Under the pieces are notes generated by a model, which saw only the letters and a list, made by a program, of their open reading frames with translations, was not told the origin of the DNA and did no database searches. A program made the position numbers and the translations under genes. From Gemmatimonadota bacterium (GTDB lineage: Bacteria > Gemmatimonadota > Gemmatimonadetes > Gemmatimonadales > GWC2-71-9): a stretch of 7,473 nt of DNA. This document shows positions 1 to 4,561 of the stretch, piece after piece (the first letter of the stretch is position 1; each line of letters starts with the position of its first letter). Location: contig JAOUDR010000122.1 of NCBI GenBank assembly GCA_029859185.1, positions 1-7,473 of the forward strand. Direction: 5' to 3'.

Positions 1-353
1 CGGACTCGTCGCAGTTCCTCCCGGTGCGCGCGCCCCGTCGGCCGTTCGCGAACATGGCGGTGGGTGTGGCGCTCGGCGCCGCAACTGCCCTCGTGGTCAC
101 CAGCTTCGGGGGATCGGATGCGGTGAGCACCACTGCGGGCACGGGGCCGGCGTATGGCGTCGCCGCGGGCATGACGATCGGCGCACTGGTCGGCGCGTTC
201 GTCGACCGCGGACGGCCCCTCCCCGACAACATCGCGCACAATGCCGCCGTGCAGGCCGCGTTCGACGAACGGATCCGGGGGCTACGCGAGGAGAACACGC
301 GACGCCGCGCCGAGTATCGGGCGACGATCACGCTCGCGGGGGGGACTCCGTGA
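1..353 (+). CDS. Glycine-zipper small membrane protein (5' end outside window)
   Basis: The frame is open to the left edge (first full codon at 3), so the N-terminus is probably missing. GTG at 24 and ATG at 54 are possible starts, but neither has a clear Shine-Dalgarno sequence. Two hydrophobic segments are visible. The first follows a basic stretch (RAPRRPF) and begins MAVGVALGAATALVV. The second contains GVAAGMTIGALVG (nt 156-194), with Gly at i, i+4, i+8 and i+12, a textbook glycine zipper that packs transmembrane helices. The tail of about 45 residues is highly charged (ERIRGLREENTRRRAEYR), probably helical and soluble. The stop TGA overlaps the next gene's GTG start (GTGA), so the two are probably co-translated. 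I recognise the glycine-zipper pattern but no named family. Likely an inner- or outer-membrane small protein; function unknown. Confidence 0.7.
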   Translation, partial: DSSQFLPVRAPRRPFANMAVGVALGAATALVVTSFGGSDAVSTTAGTGPAYGVAAGMTIGALVGAFVDRGRPLPDNIAHNAAVQAAFDERIRGLREENTRRRAEYRATITLAGGTP

Positions 354-1009
354 GGCGACAACGACCGGTGGTGCTCAGCGTCCTCGCGCTGACCGTGATC
401 CCGCTCGGGCACGCGGCGGCTCAGGGCGGGCTCGAGGTCAGTGTGGGTGGCGTCTCCATGTTCGCGCACCGGTCGGCGCAGTTCGAGGGGGCGGTCGGGA
501 CCGGATCCGGAACGATGCCCGGCGGGGAGTTCCTCCTGCGGCTGCGCTATCTCGGGTTGGCAGGGCGGTTGTTCGGCGGTGCGTTCGCGGCCGACTCGGG
601 CATCGAGGCCGTCGGTCGGATTCACGCCGGCGACGTGCGGTTGATTGCCGGACCACGGTTCATCGCGGCCGACATCGGCTACGCCCGGCGCGCATTCTCC
701 GGCGCCTTCGGCGACCGGAGCTGGCCGTTTGCGCGGATCGGCCTGCGTTCCACCTTGGCGATCGGCGCGAGCGGCCTGTCCGCGCAATTCCTGGTCGCGT
801 ACTACGCGGGTCTTGCCGGAGACGACCAGCGCGGCCGGGACAGTGGCCGCGAGGCCGAAACCCGCCTGGTCTATACACCGGCGCGGCTTCCAATCTACGC
901 TGCACTCGGGTACCGCCACGAGCGTTTCACCGTCGCGTCATCGCAGGATGTGCGTCCCGAGGTGATGGGTGGGATTGTGGTGGCAGCAGGCGTTCGTTTC
1001 GGGCGCTGA
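350..1009 (+). CDS. Exported beta-rich protein, putative outer-membrane barrel
   Basis: A 219-residue protein starting at GTG 350. It is preceded by the G-rich run 338-345 as a weak ribosome site and overlaps the upstream stop by 4 nt. The N-terminus is a Sec signal peptide: basic MRRQR, a hydrophobic core, and likely cleavage after AAA (residue 24) before Q25. The mature chain is a series of alternating polar/hydrophobic stretches suited to amphipathic strands (for example GEFLLRLRYLGLAGRLFGG, DVRLIAGPRFIAADIGYARR, PIYAALGYRHERFTVA). It ends in a strand-like segment, GGIVVAAGVRFGR. This is the look of a small outer-membrane beta barrel, although the last residue is Arg rather than the classic Phe/Trp. 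No family motif is recognised. Coupling to the glycine-zipper gene suggests a shared envelope role (inference). Confidence 0.72.
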   Translation: MRRQRPVVLSVLALTVIPLGHAAAQGGLEVSVGGVSMFAHRSAQFEGAVGTGSGTMPGGEFLLRLRYLGLAGRLFGGAFAADSGIEAVGRIHAGDVRLIAGPRFIAADIGYARRAFSGAFGDRSWPFARIGLRSTLAIGASGLSAQFLVAYYAGLAGDDQRGRDSGREAETRLVYTPARLPIYAALGYRHERFTVASSQDVRPEVMGGIVVAAGVRFGR

Positions 1010-1021
1010 CGCGAGTCCCGT

Positions 1022-1045
1022 GCACCGAGGTCCAGGCGTCGGTGC
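1022..1045 (+). terminator. Hairpin 13 nt after stop, candidate terminator
   Basis: Perfect 7-bp inverted repeat GCACCGA (1022-1028) / TCGGTGC (1039-1045) with a 10-nt loop, directly behind the stop of the + gene ending at 1009. There is no T-run after it, so it is not a classical intrinsic terminator. In GC-rich genomes such U-less hairpins can still mark 3' ends. Confidence 0.35.
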
Positions 1046-1081
1046 CCGAAGGAACTTCGACTCTCCCTCGCTGACGTTCCC

Positions 1082-1109
1082 GTCGAGCGGATCCGGGCGC
1101 CCGTTCGAC
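1082..1109. terminator. Second hairpin in convergent spacer
   Basis: GTCGAGCGG (1082-1090) pairs with CCGTTCGAC (1101-1109): nine pairs including one G-U wobble on the + strand transcript, with a 10-nt loop. It sits between two convergent genes (stops at 1009 and 1162) and could serve either direction. No T-tract is visible on either side. The rest of 1010-1161 shows nothing else. Confidence 0.35.
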
Positions 1110-1161
1110 CGCATCCCAACCCGCTCACCACCACAATCTGCCCCGCGCGACTGCCCGCTCG

Positions 1162-2085
1162 TCAGTCCTGCGTGCGGACACCTCGGGCGAAGACCGTGTC
1201 GTCCGCCCCCCGCCCCGCAAAACTCACCGGATGACCGTTTTCAAAGACGAATTCCAGGAAGAAGTCGTCGCTCGCCTCTACCAGCTCCCCGGCCATCAAG
1301 AAGCCCACCAGAAAGACGCCCTCGGCCTTGGGCACGAGCACGATGTCCGCGGTCTCACTGACTCCCGGAAACTCGAGCAACCCGAGGACCTGCTGGGTCG
1401 CATCGTCATACCGCAGCGTCATGGCCTGCGACTGGACGGTATCGGCGGACTGCGCCGGGTCCGGGGGCCCGTAGACCACCGCCCAGGTTCCCGCATACGG
1501 GCGGCCCGTGGCCGCGGGGATCGTCGTCTCCACGACGGCGTCGACCCCGAGATCCAGCGATATCAGGGTCCGATCCCAATGCATCTGGAGCCGCGCACCG
1601 GTCGCACGCACGCGCTCCAAGTTCCACGCGAGCGTCTCGCGCACGTCGTTCGTGACCTGGGGGGCAACCGGGATGGCGAAGATCATGTCATCGACCGACG
1701 GATGCGGGATGTGGAACAGCGTCGTATCGGGATGGAGCAGGAAGAGCCAGTCCGCGTCCGCGGCCGTCTTGATCCACACGCTGTACTTCCCAGCCGGGAT
1801 TTCCTGCCCGGCCAGACGCACGCCCTTGGAGAGCGTCAGCGTCGTCGCCTGGTTGGCGCCCGGGGTCCACACCTCACCCCAGGTCACCTCCAACCCGAAC
1901 ACCGAGTCTCGGCCCCGAAGGGACGGGCGGGAGTAATCAATCGTGATCACCGTCCCGGCGATGTTCTGCGTCAGGGTGCTCCGCTCGCTCGCGTAGATCT
2001 GCGCCTCGGCCGGCGCACCCGCAGCCAGGGAGCCCACGATGGCGAGTGCCGCCACCCCGACCCAGATCCGTGCGGGCGCCATCAT
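1162..2085 (-). CDS. Secreted DUF2911-family protein
   Basis: A 307-residue protein starting with ATG at 2085. The frame stays open up to 2637, but that extension is an artefact. The ATG overlaps the upstream gene's TGA (ATGA) and is followed at once by a Sec signal peptide (MMAPARIW, hydrophobic core, likely cleavage after AEA at residue 28, before Q29). The mature protein carries the DUF2911 signature at about residues 47-182: ITIDYSRPSLRGRD, then FGLEVTWGEVWTPGANQATT, then LAGQEIPAGKYSVW. These match the usual 'YSRPxxxGR...G.vWrtGANeaTt...G..lpaGtYsl' pattern of this family. DUF2911 has no established biochemical function. About 125 further residues, which look beta-rich, follow the domain (residues 183-307), so this protein is longer than the domain alone. 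It is the second gene of a two-gene operon behind the CYCGC protein, and translational coupling suggests they act together. Confidence 0.9.
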   Translation of the reverse strand: MMAPARIWVGVAALAIVGSLAAGAPAEAQIYASERSTLTQNIAGTVITIDYSRPSLRGRDSVFGLEVTWGEVWTPGANQATTLTLSKGVRLAGQEIPAGKYSVWIKTAADADWLFLLHPDTTLFHIPHPSVDDMIFAIPVAPQVTNDVRETLAWNLERVRATGARLQMHWDRTLISLDLGVDAVVETTIPAATGRPYAGTWAVVYGPPDPAQSADTVQSQAMTLRYDDATQQVLGLLEFPGVSETADIVLVPKAEGVFLVGFLMAGELVEASDDFFLEFVFENGHPVSFAGRGADDTVFARGVRTQD

Positions 2086-2501
2086 GCGTATCGCGCGTCG
2101 ATCGCGCGCCGGATCTGGTCGAGGCTCTGGCCTTCCTTCCGGCGGCGATACGCCAGCTTGGCCTCGCCCTGGCAGATGTGGCAGCCGCGGGCCATGCCGT
2201 CCTGCTGATAGCAGATCAGGAGGGAACGGAACCCCGGGAGGCTGGCACACCCGCAATAGCAGTGGATCCCATCCACGATCTGGGGCATCTCGCGCACCAT
2301 GTCGAACACGGCGACCACGTCTTTGCCGGCACCCTCGAGCTGCTCGGCCGTGAGCACGGCGCTGGCGTCGATGTCGGGTCGCGGCTCCGGGTGGACGGTC
2401 TGCCGGCCCCACCCCCAGACCGTATGGGCACCCAAGGCCCAGCCCAGCAACACTGGCGACGTTGCGGCGAGAAAGACGCGGCGGGACGGTCGAGCGCCCA
2501 T
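2082..2501 (-). CDS. Tat-signal PCYCGC-motif cysteine protein
   Basis: A 139-residue protein. ATG at 2501 is chosen because GAGGA (2513-2509) lies 7 nt upstream and because the protein then opens with a twin-arginine signal (SRRVFLA, residues 6-12) and a hydrophobic segment. The C-terminal half carries the signature of the 'PCYCGC motif-containing' (lipo)protein family: HCYCGC at residues 80-85, SLLICYQ with C97, and GCHICQGEA with C107 and C110, six cysteines in two clusters. The usual leading Pro of the motif is His here, and no lipobox Cys is visible, so it is probably a soluble or signal-anchored exported protein rather than a lipoprotein. CxCxC plus CxxC spacing suggests metal or redox chemistry, which is inference; the family's function is not settled. 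It is first in an operon with the DUF2911 gene, directly downstream of a strong promoter. Confidence 0.88.
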   Translation of the reverse strand: MGARPSRRVFLAATSPVLLGWALGAHTVWGWGRQTVHPEPRPDIDASAVLTAEQLEGAGKDVVAVFDMVREMPQIVDGIHCYCGCASLPGFRSLLICYQQDGMARGCHICQGEAKLAYRRRKEGQSLDQIRRAIDARYA

Positions 2502-2508
2502 GGGAGAT

Positions 2509-2513
2509 TCCTC
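2509..2513 (-). promoter_or_regulatory. Ribosome binding site deciding the 2501 start
   Basis: GAGGA on the - strand, 7 nt before ATG 2501. It fixes the start of the CYCGC protein and rules out the longer in-frame reading from 2633, which would bury the Tat signal inside the protein and run through the promoter. Confidence 0.75.
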
Positions 2514-2514
2514 G

Positions 2515-2543
2515 TTGTTCCCGGGAAGATCGGACCGTATTAT
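2515..2543 (+). promoter_or_regulatory. Possible opposing promoter sharing the same -10 region
   Basis: On the + strand the same base pairs read TATTAT (2538-2543, 5/6 match to -10), with TTGTTC (2515-2520, 3/6 match to -35) exactly 17 nt upstream. The 9-mer GTATTATAC is symmetrical apart from its central base. It would serve the + gene at 2660 with a leader of about 110 nt. The -35 is weak, so this is only a candidate. Confidence 0.4.
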
Positions 2544-2567
2544 ACCGGACCCCGTCGAGACTGTCAG
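2539..2567 (-). promoter_or_regulatory. Near-consensus sigma-70 promoter for the CYCGC/DUF2911 operon
   Basis: On the - strand: -35 CTGACA (2567-2562, 5/6 match), a 17-nt spacer, and -10 TATAAT (2544-2539, 6/6 match). Transcription would start near 2531, giving a leader of about 30 nt to ATG 2501. The AT-rich hexamer stands out in GC-rich surroundings. It is the strongest promoter I can see in the window. Confidence 0.8.
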
Positions 2568-2576
2568 GTACACCAC

Positions 2577-2615
2577 CCCGTCCGGCAGGCTGCCCGCCAG
2601 CCACTCCAGGACGGG
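2577..2615 (+). promoter_or_regulatory. Structured 5' leader hairpin
   Basis: Perfect 7-bp stem CCCGTCC (2577-2583) / GGACGGG (2609-2615) enclosing a second stem GGCTG (2588-2592) / CAGCC (2598-2602). It lies in the presumed leader of the + gene at 2660 and just upstream of the - strand -35 box. It does not match any riboswitch I know. Confidence 0.35.
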
Positions 2616-2645
2616 CGAAGACCATAGAACCAATCACCTTGCTTC

Positions 2646-2652
2646 AGAGGGG
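2646..2652 (+). promoter_or_regulatory. Ribosome binding site favouring the GTG 2660 start
   Basis: AGAGGGG ends 7 nt before GTG 2660 but only 1 nt before ATG 2654. The spacing favours GTG 2660; ATG 2654 would add just two residues. Confidence 0.6.
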
Positions 2653-2659
2653 AATGACC

Positions 2660-3280
2660 GTGCGTCATCGCTTCCTGTCCTGCTTGTCGGCCCTCCACCT
2701 CGCCATCGCGCTGGCAGGAACCGCGTTCGCGAGCGCCCTGCCACTCGCCGCCCAAACCGGCCCGCTGCCTCCGGATCTTCAGATTCGTCTCGCCGTTCAG
2801 GCCGCTCCGGCGGCCCTGCAGGAGGGAGCCACCGTGCAGGGCTACGACGCGTCGGGCGCGTTCGTGATGCTCCGCCCAGGGACCAACGACATGATCTGCA
2901 TGGCCCCCAACCCCACGCACGAAGACTTCGAGGTGTCGTGTCATCACGCATCGCTCGAGCCGTTCTTCGCCCGTGGCCGGGAGCTGAGCGCACAGGGCAT
3001 CTCCGGACAGGCCCGCACCCGGGCCCGCTGGGATGAAATCACCGCCGGAACCCTCCCCATGCCCGCCGGTGTGACGAACGCCATCCTCACCGGCAGCGGG
3101 TTCGATCGGGTCACCGCGGAAGTCCGCGAGCCGTCCCTCCGGTGGGTGCTGTACATGCCGGGCGCCACCGGCGCGAGTGCCGGCCTGCCGGAGCGGCCGA
3201 CCATTCCCGGTGCCCCATGGATCATGTTCCCCGGGACACCGGGGGCGCACATCATGATCAGCCCACCGGGTGGGGGGTGA
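2660..3280 (+). CDS. Exported protein of unknown function
   Basis: A 206-residue protein. I chose GTG 2660 over the in-frame ATG 2654 because of the Shine-Dalgarno spacing. It has a long Sec signal peptide with likely cleavage near residues 31-32 (LAAQT). The mature domain begins DLQIRLAVQAAP and includes a Cys pair, C80 (NDMICMAPNP) and C94 (EVSCHH), which could form a disulfide; two His follow C94. It is Met- and Pro-rich towards the C-terminus (RWVLYMPGAT, PWIMFPGTPGAHIMI). The shape resembles a group of exported hypothetical proteins I associate with Acidobacteriota and Gemmatimonadota, with a 'G(T/S)N..C' segment and a later Cys, but this is a loose recollection and no function follows from it. 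It lies 82 nt upstream of the amidase gene on the same strand and may share its transcript. Confidence 0.8.
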   Translation: MRHRFLSCLSALHLAIALAGTAFASALPLAAQTGPLPPDLQIRLAVQAAPAALQEGATVQGYDASGAFVMLRPGTNDMICMAPNPTHEDFEVSCHHASLEPFFARGRELSAQGISGQARTRARWDEITAGTLPMPAGVTNAILTGSGFDRVTAEVREPSLRWVLYMPGATGASAGLPERPTIPGAPWIMFPGTPGAHIMISPPGGG

Positions 3281-3287
3281 GAGCGGC

Positions 3288-3308
3288 GGGAGGAACGGGA
3301 TGGGCGGG
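3288..3308 (+). other. G-quadruplex-type motif after stop codon
   Basis: Four GGG runs at 3288-3290, 3297-3299, 3302-3304 and 3306-3308 with loops of 6, 2 and 1 nt. This fits the G3+N1-7 rule on the coding strand, 7 nt after the stop at 3280. The last run is the first repeat unit of the array that follows. Confidence 0.45.
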
Positions 3309-3343
3309 ATGACGGATGACGGATGACGGGATGACGGGATGAC
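3306..3343 (+). repeat. Tandem GG(G)ATGAC repeat, five units
   Basis: Five adjacent units: GGGATGAC (3306-3313), GGATGAC (3314-3320), GGATGAC (3321-3327), GGGATGAC (3328-3335) and GGGATGAC (3336-3343). They fill most of the spacer between the exported unknown gene and the amidase gene, ending 10 nt before its Shine-Dalgarno. The mix of 7- and 8-nt units argues against coding. The same unit recurs at 5684-5706. Confidence 0.85.
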
Positions 3344-3353
3344 CACGGAATTG

Positions 3354-3358
3354 GGAGG
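3354..3358 (+). promoter_or_regulatory. Ribosome binding site for the amidase gene
   Basis: GGAGG (within GGGAGGT), 4 nt before ATG 3363. It selects 3363 rather than the in-frame ATG at 3339, which lies inside the tandem repeat. Confidence 0.7.
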
Positions 3359-3362
3359 TACG

Positions 3363-4340
3363 ATGAATCGCGCATGCTGGGTCCTGGCGGTCACGCTCGC
3401 CGCGACGGCGTCCGCGCCGGTCGCGGCGCAGGACACGGTTCGCTTCACGCCCACCGTCGGCTACCCCACCTTCGCGGTGCGGGAGCCGGTGCTCCGCATC
3501 AAGCCCAACACGGTGCTCATCTCCAAGACCAATTTCGGCGGCTACTACACCGCCGAAGGCGGCGACTTCCCGGGCGAGGTCGGTCCCATCTACGTCGAGG
3601 GGGCCACGACCAACGACATGCTCCTGGTCGAGGTCATCGCCGTGACGCCGAACTATCAGACCGCGGCATCCCGCGTGCGTGCCGGCTTCGGAAGTCTCTC
3701 AGGCGACCAGGGCGTCCGCATGCTCAATGACCCCATCCCCACCCGCCGCTACGTCTGGCAGCTCGACCACGACAAGATGACCGGCAAGACCGAGCTGCCG
3801 AATAGCCGACTCCGCACCGTCGAGATCGATCTCCAACCCATGCTCGGCCGCGTGGCGGTGGCACCGCGCGGCGACGAGGCCTTTGGCGGCCTCTGGCCCG
3901 GCGACTTTGGCGGCAACATGGATGCCCCCGAGGTTCGCGCGGGCACCACCGTGTACCTCCCGGTCTTTCACGACGGCGCGTACTTCTATTTCGGTGACGG
4001 CCACGCGCGGCAGGGCCACGGCGAGCTCGCGGGCACGGGCCTCGAGACGAGCATGGACGTCGTGTTCCGCATCGACGTGGTCAAGGGCAAGGCCATCCGG
4101 TGGCCGCGGCTCGAGGACGACCGCTACATCATGGTGGCGGGCAGCGCCCGACCGCTGGTTGACGCGTTCCGCATTGCGCACGTGGAGCTGATCGAGTGGC
4201 TCGAGCAGGACTACGGCTTCGACCGCTGGGACGCCTACGCGCTGATGGGCCAGGTGGCGGAGAGTACGATTGCCAACGTGGTCGATCCGTTCTACACGAT
4301 CGTGGCGAAGTTTCCGAAGAAGTACTTGCCGAGGGAGTAG
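3363..4340 (+). CDS. Exported acetamidase/formamidase-family protein
   Basis: A 325-residue protein with a Sec signal peptide (likely cleavage after VAA, residue 22, before Q23). The mature chain matches the FmdA/AmdA acetamidase/formamidase family, which hydrolyses short amides to the acid plus ammonia: GPIYVEGATTNDML (residues 74-87), FGGNMDAPEVRAGTTVYLPV (182-201), GDGHARQGHGELAGTGLET (211-229) and ANVVDPFYTI (304-313). Two features are unusual. Classic members are cytoplasmic, whereas this one is exported. The conserved 'GDGHxxQGDGE' stretch reads QGHGE here (His219 in place of Asp), so activity or substrate may differ. Length is in the usual range for the family. It sits between the exported unknown gene and the Tat aminotransferase, with repeat-filled spacers on both sides. 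Formamide or acetamide is a guess for substrate; an amide made or met in the periplasm is as likely. Confidence 0.88.
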   Translation: MNRACWVLAVTLAATASAPVAAQDTVRFTPTVGYPTFAVREPVLRIKPNTVLISKTNFGGYYTAEGGDFPGEVGPIYVEGATTNDMLLVEVIAVTPNYQTAASRVRAGFGSLSGDQGVRMLNDPIPTRRYVWQLDHDKMTGKTELPNSRLRTVEIDLQPMLGRVAVAPRGDEAFGGLWPGDFGGNMDAPEVRAGTTVYLPVFHDGAYFYFGDGHARQGHGELAGTGLETSMDVVFRIDVVKGKAIRWPRLEDDRYIMVAGSARPLVDAFRIAHVELIEWLEQDYGFDRWDAYALMGQVAESTIANVVDPFYTIVAKFPKKYLPRE

Positions 4341-4362
4341 GGGCAGGGGTGGGAGGAGCGGG
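4333..4362 (+). other. G-quadruplex-type motif overlapping the amidase stop
   Basis: G-runs at 4333-4335, 4340-4343, 4346-4349, 4351-4353 and 4360-4362 with loops of 4, 2, 1 and 6 nt, on the coding strand and spanning the TAG at 4338-4340. They satisfy the G3+N1-7 rule. The position mirrors the motif after the previous gene. Confidence 0.45.
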
Positions 4363-4370
4363 AGGAGACG

Positions 4371-4417
4371 ACGGCAGGGAACAACGGCAGGGGATAACGG
4401 CAGGGGATACCGGCAGG
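4371..4417 (+). repeat. 13-nt tandem repeat, 3 copies plus a partial
   Basis: ACGGCAGGGAACA (4371-4383), ACGGCAGGGGATA (4384-4396), ACGGCAGGGGATA (4397-4409) and a partial CCGGCAGG (4410-4417). The core ACGGCAG is the reverse complement of CTGCCGT, the core of the array that follows at 4434-4545. Confidence 0.85.
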
Positions 4418-4433
4418 CGTCGTCGCTGACGTG

Positions 4434-4545
4434 TTGCTGTTCTGCCGTCTTGCTGTTCTGCCGTCTTGCTGTTCTGCCGTCTTGCTGTCCTGCCGTGTTG
4501 CTGCTCTGCCGTGTTGCCGTTCTGCCGTCTTGCCGTTCTGCCGTC
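4434..4545 (+). repeat. 16-nt tandem repeat, seven copies (double octamer)
   Basis: Seven contiguous 16-mers. Units 1-3 (4434-4481) are identical, TTGCTGTTCTGCCGTC. Unit 4 (4482-4497) and unit 5 (4498-4513) vary at two or three bases and end in G. Units 6-7 (4514-4545) are identical, TTGCCGTTCTGCCGTC. Each 16-mer is itself two diverged octamers fitting YTGCYGTY, so the array is about 14 octamers. The 16-nt period is not a multiple of three, so it is not protein-coding. It ends 16 nt before the aminotransferase ATG and so forms most of that gene's 5' leader. Units 1-3 and 6-7 look recently amplified. Confidence 0.92.
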
Positions 4546-4552
4546 CATTGCC

Positions 4553-4557
4553 GGAGG
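4553..4557 (+). promoter_or_regulatory. Ribosome binding site for the aminotransferase
   Basis: GGAGG, 4 nt before ATG 4562 and 7 nt after the repeat array. It sets the start at the Tat signal and excludes the longer frame that would translate the repeats from 4466. Confidence 0.75.
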
Positions 4558-4561
4558 CCCC

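Noticed and set aside
1231..2208. Long open frame on the + strand opposite the DUF2911 gene
   Set aside because: It is antisense to a clear DUF2911 protein with signal peptide and family motifs. The translation is Arg/His/Gly-rich with no motif, as expected for a GC-rich shadow frame.
2086..2637. N-terminal extension of the DUF2911 frame to 491 residues
   Set aside because: It overlaps the CYCGC gene in another frame and crosses its promoter and ribosome site. The signal peptide would be buried in the middle; ATG 2085 with the ATGA overlap explains the data.
2564..3454. Open frame on the - strand opposite the exported orphan gene
   Set aside because: Its N-terminus translates the GGATGAC repeats in reverse, and it spans a divergent promoter region and two + strand genes. 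No domain is visible.
4371..4545. CRISPR array
   Set aside because: Units are 13 or 16 nt and directly adjacent with no spacers, and there are no cas genes.
4466..4561. Longer aminotransferase start translating the repeat as Leu/Cys/Pro-rich peptide
   Set aside because: The 16-nt period shifts frame at every unit, and a good Shine-Dalgarno plus a Tat signal sit at ATG 4562.
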